Assembly (NCBI GenBank): GCA_964555675.1
Contig: CAZKTU010000057.1
Coordinates: forward strand, 1 to 30,972
DNA from: CAIWXH01 sp964555675
GTDB lineage: Bacteria; Chloroflexota; Chloroflexia; Chloroflexales; Chloroflexaceae
DNA length: 30,972 nt
Direction of reading: 5' to 3'
Shown here: piece by piece, positions 23,625 to 30,972 of the stretch
Layout of the letters: every line of letters begins with the position of its first letter
Position numbering within the stretch: position 1 is the first letter of the stretch
Translations under genes and position numbers: made by a program
The notes under the pieces: model-generated
The model's database searches: none
What the model saw: only the letters and a program-made list of their open reading frames with translations
What the model was told of the DNA's origin: nothing

Positions 23625-24332
23625 ATGGCCCGTACACAGCCCGGCACGGTGGTCTTGCAGGGGCCCGACGGCGTCGAGGAGCGCATCAGGCTCGACCAGG
23701 ACGTGACAACTCTGGGGCGCTCGGACACATGTGCGGTGAAGGTGCCGCTGCCGATCGTGTCGCGCCTGCACGCGCGGATCGAGCTCGAGCACGAGCGCTA
23801 TGTGCTGTTCGACGCGGGCAGCGCCAACGGGACCTTTCTGAACGGCCAGCGCATCGACCACGGCTACGAGCTGCACACCGGCGACCAGATCTGGCTGGGC
23901 TCGCCCGAGGCCGCCCTCAGCTTCTCGGACCCCGACGAGACCGCCCTGGTCCGCCTCACCATGGCCCCGATGCTGGTCCTCGACGAGCAGCTCTTCAGCG
24001 CCCTCGTCTATGGCGCCCCGGCCCCGCTGAGCCCGCTCGAGTTCCGGCTCCTCGTCTACCTGGCCTCGAACCGCGGCACGGTCTGCACGCGCGAGGCCTG
24101 CTTCCTGGCGGCCTGGGGCCAGCCCTACGACCACGCGACCTGCGAGGACGCCCTCAATAACTGCGTCTCGAAGCTGCGACGCAATCTGCGTGCCACAGCC
24201 GAGCAGGCCGGCAAAGAGCCGCCCGCCATCGTGACCATCCCGCGCATCGGCTTCCGGCTCGACGCCGACAGCGTCTTCGTCGCCCGCGACGAGGCGGCCT
24301 CGCCGCCCAGGGCCCGCAGCCTGGGCGAGTAG
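23625..24332 (+). CDS. FHA domain - winged-helix (OmpR/Trans_reg_C-like) regulator
   Basis: 235 residues from ATG 23625, with GAGAGGAG (23609-23616) 8 nt upstream; an in-frame GTG at 23616 is the alternative. The FHA domain (about 7-100) has GR (31-32), SRLHARI (46-52) and NGTFLNG (68-74), the residues that bind phosphothreonine. Residues about 115-215 match a Trans_reg_C winged helix, with LSPLEFRLLVYLASNRGTVC, a recognition helix near EDALNNCVSKLRRNL, and IPRIGFRL as the wing hairpin. It is probably a transcription factor controlled by binding a phosphorylated protein, with the divergent kinase as the obvious partner. That pairing is inferred from position. Confidence 0.92.
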   Translation: MARTQPGTVVLQGPDGVEERIRLDQDVTTLGRSDTCAVKVPLPIVSRLHARIELEHERYVLFDAGSANGTFLNGQRIDHGYELHTGDQIWLGSPEAALSFSDPDETALVRLTMAPMLVLDEQLFSALVYGAPAPLSPLEFRLLVYLASNRGTVCTREACFLAAWGQPYDHATCEDALNNCVSKLRRNLRATAEQAGKEPPAIVTIPRIGFRLDADSVFVARDEAASPPRARSLGE

Positions 24333-24385
24333 GCGCCCGGTTAGCCGCGATAGCTTGTCGATAACAGAAGGATAGCCCGCCATCA

Positions 24386-24414
24386 TCAACTACCGCCCCG
24401 CGCCGGGGTATGCT
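24386..24414 (+). promoter_or_regulatory. Weak candidate promoter of the polysaccharide operon
   Basis: TATGCT (24409-24414) 45 nt before the start codon, with the poor -35 TCAACT (24386-24391) at a 17-bp spacer and no TG extension. Listed because the position suits and the -10 matches the one at 1284. Confidence 0.3.
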
Positions 24415-24458
24415 GCAATCGTCTGAGCGGGACGATTTCAGGGAAGGTAGAACCAGCG

Positions 24459-25418
24459 ATGGCACATATTCTCATTGTCGGCTCGGGAGTGGTCGGCCAG
24501 GCGACGGGCAAGGGCTTCGCCCGCAAGGGGCACGCGATTACCTACGTGGACATCAGCCCGCAGACGATCGTGGCCCTGCGCGCAAAGGGCCTGCGGGCCA
24601 TGCGCGCCGACGAGGTGGCCTGGGAGACGGTCGACGTGGTGATGCTGGCCGTCTCGACGCCCAGCCGCAACGACCGGATCGTGCTCAGCCATATCGAGGC
24701 GGCCGCCCACGACGTGGGCCTCGGGCTGGCCCGGACCAGCCGCCGCGTGATCGTGGTCGTGCGCAGCACTGTCCCCCCCACCACGACCGAAGAGCGGATC
24801 ACCCCCATCCTCGAGCGGGCCTCGGGCAAGCGGGCCGGCGTCGACTTCGGCGTCGCCATGAACCCCGAGTTCCTGCGGCAGGTCAGCAGCGAGCAAGACT
24901 TCCTGCGGCCCTGGCTCACCGTGCTCGGCGCGTCCGACCGCGAGACCGCCGAGCAGCTCGACGAGCTGTACCGCTCCTTCGGCTCGCTGACGGTGCGCTG
25001 CACGCCCACCGAGGCCGAGACGATCAAGTACGTCAACAATATCTACAACGCCCTCAAGATCAGCTACTTCAACGAGGTCCACGCGATCTGCCAGCAGCTC
25101 GGCATCGACAGCAACGTCGTGGGCTCGGCCGTGGCCCGCAGCGCCGAGAGCATGTGGAACCCGCTCTACGGGACGCGCGGCGGCGTGCCCTTCGGGGGCG
25201 CCTGTCTGCCCAAGGACACCACCGCCTTCATGGCCTTTGTGCGCGAGCGCGGCTGGGATCACCTGATGCTCGAGGCGACGATCGAGGTCAACGAGCGCCT
25301 CGTCGCGCAGGTCCCCGCGGCCGCCTCGCCGGCCGAGATCGAGGGCGTGCTCGAGGGCGCCGACGATCTTCACGCGGTCGCCGTCGGCGACGATCGCTCC
25401 CGGCGGGCCGCGGCGTAG
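24459..25418 (+). CDS. UDP-glucose/GDP-mannose dehydrogenase family protein lacking the C-terminal domain
   Basis: 319 residues, ATG 24459. The N-terminal NAD-binding motif is VGSGVVGQATG (7-17), and MNPEFLR (134-140) is the conserved substrate loop. The central helix ETIKYVNNIYNALKISYFNE and the active site FGGACLPKD (Cys249) follow. Such enzymes oxidise the C6 hydroxyl of a nucleotide sugar twice, giving a uronic acid donor (UDP-GlcA or GDP-ManA). Family members usually exceed 400 residues because a C-terminal nucleotide-binding domain follows; here the protein stops about 70 residues after the active-site Cys, in low-complexity sequence. No frameshift into that domain is visible downstream. 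It heads the polysaccharide operon, so it may supply the uronate donor, but the missing domain leaves activity in doubt. Confidence 0.88.
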   Translation: MAHILIVGSGVVGQATGKGFARKGHAITYVDISPQTIVALRAKGLRAMRADEVAWETVDVVMLAVSTPSRNDRIVLSHIEAAAHDVGLGLARTSRRVIVVVRSTVPPTTTEERITPILERASGKRAGVDFGVAMNPEFLRQVSSEQDFLRPWLTVLGASDRETAEQLDELYRSFGSLTVRCTPTEAETIKYVNNIYNALKISYFNEVHAICQQLGIDSNVVGSAVARSAESMWNPLYGTRGGVPFGGACLPKDTTAFMAFVRERGWDHLMLEATIEVNERLVAQVPAAASPAEIEGVLEGADDLHAVAVGDDRSRRAAA

Positions 25419-25433
25419 CAAGTGCTCACTCCT

Positions 25434-25468
25434 GAGGCGCCCCGGCGGCGGGATGGCCGGGGCGCCTC
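25434..25468 (+). terminator. 13-bp perfect hairpin between dehydrogenase and synthase genes
   Basis: GAGGCGCCCCGGC (25434-25446), a 9-nt loop, and its exact complement (25456-25468), 15 nt after the dehydrogenase stop and 15 nt before the next start. It has no U-tract. It may be an attenuator, an RNase-processing barrier or a partial terminator that lowers expression of the downstream genes. Confidence 0.6.
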
Positions 25469-25483
25469 GCTCAGAGGTGATCT

Positions 25484-26731
25484 GTGATAGCTCTCTGGCA
25501 GATGCTGGGCGAGGCCCTCGCGGGCCCCCTCGCCCTGATCCCTATCGGCGCGATCGGGGTCTGGCGCTGGCTCATGTGGCTGGCCAAGCGCCTCCCGGCG
25601 CAGTTCTACCGACCCGTGGTGAACGACTACACCGCCACGGCCACTATCGTCACGCCCGTCTATAACGAGGACCCGGTCCTCTTCCGGCGCGCCCTCGAGT
25701 CCTGGCTCGCCAACAGGCCCGAGCAGATCATCGCCGTGATCGACGTCACCGACGTCACCTGCATGGCCATCGCCCGCTCGTACCCCGAGGTGCGCGTCAT
25801 CCCCATCGACATCCCCGGCAAGCGCCCCGCCCTGGCCGCGGGGGTCGACGCGGCCAGCACCGACATCGTCGTGCTGGTCGACAGCGATGTGATCTGGGAG
25901 CCGGACGTGCTGCGCAAGCTGATCATGCCCTTCGCCGACCCCAACGTCGGCGGCGTCGGCACGCGCCAGAACATGTACCCCACCGACGGACTGCGCCCGA
26001 CCCTCTGGGAGCGCCTGGCCGATATCTATCTCGATATCCGCTACGCGGACGAGGTGCCGGCCACCACCCGCTGGGGCCGCGCGGTGAGCTGCCTCTCGGG
26101 GCGCACGGCCGCCTATCGCACGCGGCTGCTCCAGAGTATGCGCGACGCCTTCCTCAACGAGACCTTCAACGGGCGCCCCTGCATGAGCGGCGACGACAAG
26201 CGCTACACCTGCCTGGTGCTGCAGCGGGGCTACGCCACCTGGAACCAGCTCAACGCGCGGGTCTACTCCACCTTCAAGCCCGACTTCCACGGCTTTATGA
26301 AGCAGCGCATCCGCTGGAGCCGCAACAGCTTCCGCAGCGACCTGCGGGCCCTCGGCCAGGGCTGGGTCTGGCGCCACCCCTACCTGGCCATGATCCTGAT
26401 CGACAAGACGGTGGCCCCCTTCACCCTGCTGCTCGGGCCGATCGTGCTGCTGGTCGCCATGGGTCTGGGGATGTGGGGGCTGGTGGGCGCTCTGCTGGTC
26501 TGGTGGCTGCTCAGCCGCGCGGTCAAGCTCTGGCCGCACCTGCGGCGCAGCCCGCGCGACTGGCTCATCCTGCCCGTCTTCATCGCCGTGACCTTCATGA
26601 TGTCCCTGGTCAAGGGCTACGCCCTGTTCACGATCAACGAGCATAAGTGGCTGACTCGCCCCGTCGCCGTGATCGACGGCAAGGTCGAGCGGGTGAGCAT
26701 CGCCGCCCAGGAGGGCCAGACCCATGCCTGA
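25484..26731 (+). CDS. Processive GT2 glycosyltransferase (Alg8/hyaluronan-synthase-like)
   Basis: 415 residues, GTG 25484 with AGAGGTGAT close upstream. A membrane helix (about 12-33) precedes the GT-A domain: IVTPVYNEDP (55-64), DSD (133-135, metal and donor binding), SGDDKR (catalytic-base GDD, 236-238) and QRIRW (274-278), the Q/RxxRW-type motif of processive polymerases. Three to four C-terminal membrane helices (about 300-385) would form the translocation channel. The layout fits hyaluronan, chitin or Alg8-type synthases that make and extrude a polysaccharide. Between a uronate-forming dehydrogenase and an AlgG-like epimerase, a mannuronan-type polymer is the best guess, but the donor is not read from sequence. 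No PilZ domain is seen in this protein. Confidence 0.9.
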   Translation: MIALWQMLGEALAGPLALIPIGAIGVWRWLMWLAKRLPAQFYRPVVNDYTATATIVTPVYNEDPVLFRRALESWLANRPEQIIAVIDVTDVTCMAIARSYPEVRVIPIDIPGKRPALAAGVDAASTDIVVLVDSDVIWEPDVLRKLIMPFADPNVGGVGTRQNMYPTDGLRPTLWERLADIYLDIRYADEVPATTRWGRAVSCLSGRTAAYRTRLLQSMRDAFLNETFNGRPCMSGDDKRYTCLVLQRGYATWNQLNARVYSTFKPDFHGFMKQRIRWSRNSFRSDLRALGQGWVWRHPYLAMILIDKTVAPFTLLLGPIVLLVAMGLGMWGLVGALLVWWLLSRAVKLWPHLRRSPRDWLILPVFIAVTFMMSLVKGYALFTINEHKWLTRPVAVIDGKVERVSIAAQEGQTHA

Positions 26732-28481
26732 CACTGCTTCGGGCCGGAGCGGCGGCCCCACCCGGGCCGTCGCCAGCCAGCCCCGCGGCCCAGGCCGCGC
26801 ATACATACTCCTGCTCCCCTGCCTCGTCGCCCTGCTCGTGCTGCTCGCCCCCGCCGCGCTGCAGGCCGCCCCCGCGGCGGTCAGCCTTGGCCAGGATGCC
26901 CGCGGCCAGCCCACGATTATGGTCACGGGCGCCGGCGCCCAGGTCAGCCTGGCCCAGATTCAGGCCGGCCTCGGCGCAGACGCGGGGCTGCTCGAGCAGC
27001 CCGCCCCCGGCGTGTGGCTGCTGCGGGCCAATCTGCTGATCGGCCGCGACGTGACCCTGAGCCTGCGCGCCCCCGAGGTCGCCGAGTTGCGCCTGCGCAG
27101 CGAGCCCGGCCCGGCCGTCGCCTCGCTTCTGGCCGACGAGGATCGCCCGGCCGCGGCCGCAAACGAGGGCTACGACTACAGTCGCTTCGTCTATCTGCGC
27201 ACCGACAGCGGCGCGATCCGCATCGACGGGACGCGCGTCGTCTCGTGGGACCCGACGGCCGGCGCCGTAGACGCCGAGCCGCGCGATGGGCGCGCCTACA
27301 TCCTGGCCAAGTACGCCGCGCGCCTCGACATCGCGGGCGCCGAGCTGGGCTACCTCGGCTTCGCCGACGGCGAGAGCTACGGCGTCTCGTGGCGCGACAC
27401 CAACGACCCGGCGAGCCCCGCCCTTCGGCGCAGGGTCACGGGCACGGTCGAGGGCAGCCGCTTCCACCACAACTACTACGGGGTCTACACCTACCAGGCC
27501 AGCGCCATGGTCTTCAGGGGCAACCAGTTCGACCATAACCACAGCTACGGCTTCGACCCCCACGACTACTCGGCCGACTTCGTGGTCGAGGAGAATGTCG
27601 CCTTCGCCAACGGCAACCACGGCTTCATCATCTCGCGCGGCTGCACGGGCTTCGTCTTCCGGCGCAATCGCTCGTACGAGAATAACAACCCCGACGCGAC
27701 GCGCCTGGCCCACGGCTTCATGCTCGACGCGGGCTCGCCCACCAGCGCCGACCCCCAGGCCTCGTCCTCGCACAATCTGCTCGAGGCCAACGAGGCCTAC
27801 GGCAACGAGGGCTACGGCCTGCGCATCCTCGGCTCGGACGACAACACCATTCGCGGCAACCGCTTCGAGGGCAACCGCCAGGGCATCGCGGTCGAGCTGG
27901 GCAGCGACGGCAATACGCTCGAGGACAACACCATCGCCGCCAGCCAGGCCCACGGCGTGGTGATCAGCGGCGCCGCCCGCACCCTGGTGACGGGCAATCG
28001 CATCGCCGGCAGCGGCGGCCACGGGGTCTATCTGCGCGCGGGCGCGAGCGACAGCCGGGTCGCGGGCAACAGCATCGCCGGCAGCGCCGGCAGCGGCATC
28101 AGGGCCAGCGGCGCCGACGTGGCCCGCAACAGGTGGAGCGAGAACCTGATCGCGGGCAGCGGCGCCGCCCCGATCGCGGTGACGGCGGGGGCCAATGGCG
28201 GCATCCGCCCGCCGGCGATCGTGGCCCTCGCCGAGGGCCGGGTGAGCGGCGCGGCCGCGCCGGGGTCCGTGGTCGAGCTGTTCAGCCTGGGCCTCGACGG
28301 CGAGCCCGGCTACGCGGGCCAGGCTCGGGCCGGCGCCGACGGCGCGTTCGCGGCGGCGGTCGCGCCCGATGCCGCCGCGGTGCTGGCCGTGGCCACCGAT
28401 GCCGCCGGCAACTCGTCGGCCGCGGCGATCATCTACGAGTTGCAGCGCGTCTATCTGCCGCAGCTGCACATGGAGCGATAA
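26724..28481 (+). CDS. AlgG-like right-handed parallel beta-helix protein, probable mannuronan C5-epimerase
   Basis: 585 residues. ATG 26724 overlaps the synthase stop by 8 nt and has AGGAGGG 8 nt upstream. A signal or anchor segment lies at about 27-49. After an N-terminal domain (50-150) come FVYLRTDSGAIRI and a beta-helix of NosD/CASH repeats (about 230-480). HNHSYGFDPHD (271-281) and the following NGNHGFIISRG (296-306) match the catalytic region of AlgG and AlgE epimerases as I recall it; the His five residues before DPHD (His273), Asp278, His299 and Arg305 are present. The C-terminus (about 490-570) resembles a small beta-sandwich. Such enzymes convert mannuronate to guluronate within the polymer in the periplasm or outside the cell. 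Confidence 0.85.
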   Translation: MPDTASGRSGGPTRAVASQPRGPGRAYILLLPCLVALLVLLAPAALQAAPAAVSLGQDARGQPTIMVTGAGAQVSLAQIQAGLGADAGLLEQPAPGVWLLRANLLIGRDVTLSLRAPEVAELRLRSEPGPAVASLLADEDRPAAAANEGYDYSRFVYLRTDSGAIRIDGTRVVSWDPTAGAVDAEPRDGRAYILAKYAARLDIAGAELGYLGFADGESYGVSWRDTNDPASPALRRRVTGTVEGSRFHHNYYGVYTYQASAMVFRGNQFDHNHSYGFDPHDYSADFVVEENVAFANGNHGFIISRGCTGFVFRRNRSYENNNPDATRLAHGFMLDAGSPTSADPQASSSHNLLEANEAYGNEGYGLRILGSDDNTIRGNRFEGNRQGIAVELGSDGNTLEDNTIAASQAHGVVISGAARTLVTGNRIAGSGGHGVYLRAGASDSRVAGNSIAGSAGSGIRASGADVARNRWSENLIAGSGAAPIAVTAGANGGIRPPAIVALAEGRVSGAAAPGSVVELFSLGLDGEPGYAGQARAGADGAFAAAVAPDAAAVLAVATDAAGNSSAAAIIYELQRVYLPQLHMER

Positions 28482-28485
28482 CCTG

Positions 28486-30816
28486 ATGAACGAGCCACAG
28501 CTCAACCCCAAAGTGACCCAGTTCCTCTACCTCGACCAGGTCTCGCGGCGCGGGCGCGGCGTGACGGCCCTGGCACTGGGCGCGGCGGCGCTGCTGCTCG
28601 CGCTGCTGCTGGCCTGGTTCGGCGCGGGGCGAGTCTATGTCGTGCTGACCGGCCTGGCCGACCGGCAGTACGCCGCGGGCCAGTACGGCCCGGCCGCGCG
28701 GCTCTACGGCCAGGCTCTGGCCTTCAACGGCGGGGGCCTCCACGCCCTGCTGCGGCTGGGCCAGGCCCGCCAGGCCCAGGGCGACGACGAGGGCGCCGTC
28801 GCGGCCTTTGGCCGCTACATCGCCTTGCGCCCCGCCGACGACGCCGGCTACCTGGCCCGCGGCCTGAGCCTGGGGCGTCTCGGCCGCACGCCCGAGGCCC
28901 TGGCCGACCTCGACGCGGCCCTCGGCTACGACCCCGATAGCGCGGCGGCCCTGCTGGCCCGGGCCCGCCTGCGCGAGGGGGCGGGCGACCAGATCGGCGC
29001 CCTCGAGGACCTGGGTCGCGCGGTCGAGGCCCACGGCACGGGCGCGGCCCTGGCCGAGCGGGCGGCCTTCTACGAGCGCCAGGGCGACCAGAGCCGGGCC
29101 ATGGCCGACTACACCCTGGCCGTCGAGCGCGACCCGTCCCTCGCTCTGGCCCACCTGCGGCTGGCCCGGCTCTACGCCGCCAAAGGCGCCGTCGCCGAGG
29201 CCGAGGCCAGTGCGAGCGCGGGCGTCCAGTTGAGCCCCGACGACCCCGGCGCCTACCTGTTGCGCGCCGCCGTCCGCAGCCGGGCGGGGCAGAGCGATGC
29301 GGCTCTGGCCGATCTCGACGCGGCGGCGCGGCTCGCGCCCCGGGCGCCCGCGGTGCTGCTGGCCCGCGCCGATGCTCTCGCCGCCCTCGGGCGTCGCGAC
29401 GAGGCCCTCGTCGAACTCGCCAGGCTGATCGAGCTGGAGCCCGAGGCGGCCCTTGGCTACCTGCAACGCGCCGCCCTCTTCCGAGAGGCGGGGCAGTTCG
29501 AGGCGGCCCTGGCCGACCTCGACCGCGCCGTCGCGCTCGACCCGGCGGGCGAGGGGCTGCTGCGCCGCGCCGAGCTGCACGCGTTGCGCGGCGCGCCGGA
29601 CGTGGCGATCGACGACTATAACGCCCTGCTCGAGGCGCAGCCCGACGATCCGCGGCTGCACGTCGCCCGCGGCCGCGCCTACAAGGCCCTCGGCGACGTC
29701 GAGAGCGCCTGGGCCGACTTCGCCCGCGCCGAGGCCCTGGCCCCCGAGTGGGAGGATGGCCCGATCGAGCTGGGCGTGCTGGCGGCCGAGCTGGGCGATG
29801 TCGCCCAGGCCCTGGCGAGCTTCGAGCGCGCCGCGGCCCTCGCCCCTGACACCCCGCGCATCTACGCGGCCCGCGGCCGGCTCTACGCCGAGCAGGGGCA
29901 GCCCGAGCTGGCCCTGGCCGACCTCGACCGGGCGATCGCGCTGCGCCCGGACGACGCCGGCAGCCTCACCGCGCGCGCGCGCACGCACGCCGCCCTGGGC
30001 GACGCCGCGGCGGCCCTGGCCGACCATACCCGCGCGGTCGAGGCCCGGCCGGATAGCGCCGAGCCGCTGATCGCGCGCAGCCGCCACTACCGGCAGGCCG
30101 GCGAGTTGGCCCTGGCCAGGCAGGACGCCGACGCGGCGGTCGCCCTCGCGCCCGAGGAGCGCGCGGCCCTGCTCGAGCGGGCGCGGGTGGCCATGCTCGC
30201 CGGCGACGGCCAGACCGCCCTGGGCGATCTCGACAGCCTCCTGGCCCGCGAGCCTGAGCAGGCCGAGGCCCGCGTGCTGCGGGCGCGCGTCTACGCCGGC
30301 CAGCAGCTGAGCGCGGCGGCCCTCGAGGATCTGGACGCCGCCCTGGCGGCCCGGCCCGAGGACGCGGCGGCCTTCAGGCAGCGCGCCGAGCTGCTGCGGC
30401 AGCTTGGCGACCTCGCCGGCGCCGAGGCCGACCTCGAGCGGGCGCGGGCCCTCGAGCCGGGCAACCTCGAGTTGGCCCTGCGCCAGGTGGCCGTGCTCAA
30501 GGAGCAGGGTCGCAGCGAAGAGGCCCTGGCGATCTACAGGGTAGTGCTGCCCGCCAGTCCCGCACCCGGGCCGATCTACCTCGACGCCGGACGCCTGCGC
30601 TACGGCCTGGGCCACTATCGGCGCGCCCTGGCCAACTTCGAGGCGGCCCTCGCGGCCGACCCCGCCAGCGGCCCGGCCCTCTACGGCGCGGCCCTGGCCC
30701 TGCGCAAGCTGGGCGACGAGCCGGCCGCCGCCCGGGCCTTCGAGCAGTACCTGCGCCAGACGCCCGACGCGCCCGAGCGGGCCGCCGTCGAGGCCTGGCT
30801 CGCCAAACGCCGCTAA
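28486..30816 (+). CDS. Membrane-anchored TPR-repeat protein (about 20 repeats)
   Basis: 776 residues from ATG 28486, 4 nt after the epimerase stop, so part of the operon; GGAG lies 10-13 nt upstream. A cytoplasmic N-terminal tail is followed by one membrane helix (about 25-47). Residues about 55-770 are a nearly unbroken run of 34-residue tetratricopeptide repeats, typified by ALADLDRAIALRPDDAGSLT, roughly 20 copies. TPR solenoids scaffold protein complexes. In alginate systems the TPR lipoprotein AlgK holds the secretion complex together, and this protein may do the same here, though it is anchored by a helix rather than lipid. It has no enzymatic motif. Confidence 0.9.
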   Translation: MNEPQLNPKVTQFLYLDQVSRRGRGVTALALGAAALLLALLLAWFGAGRVYVVLTGLADRQYAAGQYGPAARLYGQALAFNGGGLHALLRLGQARQAQGDDEGAVAAFGRYIALRPADDAGYLARGLSLGRLGRTPEALADLDAALGYDPDSAAALLARARLREGAGDQIGALEDLGRAVEAHGTGAALAERAAFYERQGDQSRAMADYTLAVERDPSLALAHLRLARLYAAKGAVAEAEASASAGVQLSPDDPGAYLLRAAVRSRAGQSDAALADLDAAARLAPRAPAVLLARADALAALGRRDEALVELARLIELEPEAALGYLQRAALFREAGQFEAALADLDRAVALDPAGEGLLRRAELHALRGAPDVAIDDYNALLEAQPDDPRLHVARGRAYKALGDVESAWADFARAEALAPEWEDGPIELGVLAAELGDVAQALASFERAAALAPDTPRIYAARGRLYAEQGQPELALADLDRAIALRPDDAGSLTARARTHAALGDAAAALADHTRAVEARPDSAEPLIARSRHYRQAGELALARQDADAAVALAPEERAALLERARVAMLAGDGQTALGDLDSLLAREPEQAEARVLRARVYAGQQLSAAALEDLDAALAARPEDAAAFRQRAELLRQLGDLAGAEADLERARALEPGNLELALRQVAVLKEQGRSEEALAIYRVVLPASPAPGPIYLDAGRLRYGLGHYRRALANFEAALAADPASGPALYGAALALRKLGDEPAAARAFEQYLRQTPDAPERAAVEAWLAKRR

Positions 30817-30821
30817 ATGCT

Positions 30822-30838
30822 CGCAAGCCATGCTTGCG
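30822..30838 (+). terminator. 7-bp hairpin just after the TPR gene
   Basis: CGCAAGC-CAT-GCTTGCG, beginning 6 nt past the stop. No U-tract follows. With the next palindrome it forms a likely 3' end of the polysaccharide operon. Confidence 0.45.
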
Positions 30839-30867
30839 GCACGCCGTAGGACGAAAGAGGAGTTTTT

Positions 30868-30889
30868 CAGGGAGGGCTTGCCCTCCCTG
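30868..30889 (+). terminator. 10-bp palindrome preceded by a T-run, repeated element type
   Basis: CAGGGAGGGC-TT-GCCCTCCCTG, preceded by TTTTT and followed by CGACCCTCCC. Same build as 5956-5978 plus its downstream CCCTCCC. Lies at the end of the operon; the remaining bases to 30972 show no gene. Confidence 0.5.
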
Positions 30890-30972
30890 CGACCCTCCCG
30901 TGACGCAGCTTCAGGTTGGAAGCATTTAGGTTGAGCGATACAGGCCCCGGCCCCTTTACCAGGAAGGAACAG

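Noticed and set aside
26634..28511. 625-residue minus-strand frame
   Set aside because: Antisense shadow of the AlgG-like epimerase gene.
28429..30831. 800-residue minus-strand open frame
   Set aside because: Antisense to the TPR gene, whose repeats are clear; the antisense translation is repetitive only because the TPR coding is.

Overview
The window is a very GC-rich (roughly 70% by eye, not calculated), gene-dense bacterial contig. Protein style suggests Chloroflexota, perhaps the Chloroflexales/Kouleothrix side: secreted proteins with Thr/Pro linkers and duplicated Trp/Phe-Gly-Phe-Pro modules, Ser/Thr kinases with Pro-rich ectodomains, an FHA-winged-helix regulator, a giant CHAT/STAND/WD40 protein and a long TPR protein. 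This assignment is inference; there is no rRNA or marker gene to test it. I saw no tRNA, rRNA, CRISPR array or transposase. Three runs of 100 N mark scaffold joins. Two of them (5737 and 22212) are flanked by identical 55-bp sequence, so they are unmerged contig overlaps, and the genes across them are intact once joined. The third (14988) is a real gap that removes a gene start.

Layout. 1-4091 (+): the 3' part of a P-type cation ATPase, a membrane protein fused to an alpha/beta hydrolase with a cysteine nucleophile, and a small unknown protein. 4307-5913 (+): a secreted multidomain protein ending in a META/HslJ domain. 6070-12777 (-): a tightly packed six-gene operon of a halogenase-like flavoprotein, a TVP38/TMEM64 protein, a CDP-alcohol phosphatidyltransferase, a YnjB-like binding lipoprotein, a DUF457-like membrane protein and a tandem short-chain dehydrogenase. 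Three of these match families of the E. coli ydjXYZ-ynjABCDEF cluster. 12927-13559 (+): a methyltransferase with a good extended -10 promoter.

13566-16388 (-): an SRPBCC protein, then a GrdB-like protein whose reading frame is interrupted by an in-frame TGA. The TGA sits at the expected selenocysteine position, in a UxxC motif, and is followed by a bacterial SECIS-like hairpin. A mercuric-reductase-like flavoprotein follows. 16492-21579 (-): a 1695-residue CHAT protease-nSTAND NTPase-WD40 protein, probably a conflict or death switch. 21700-23552 (-) and 23625-24332 (+): a membrane Ser/Thr kinase and an FHA-winged-helix regulator, divergently transcribed around two adjacent perfect dyads.

24459-30816 (+): a four-gene exopolysaccharide operon with a nucleotide-sugar dehydrogenase lacking its C-terminal domain, a processive GT2 synthase, an AlgG-like parallel beta-helix C5-epimerase with the YGFDPHD motif, and a membrane-anchored TPR protein. 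Together they resemble a minimal alginate-type pathway (AlgD/Alg8/AlgG/AlgK roles). The selenoprotein and this alginate-like operon are the most notable contents.
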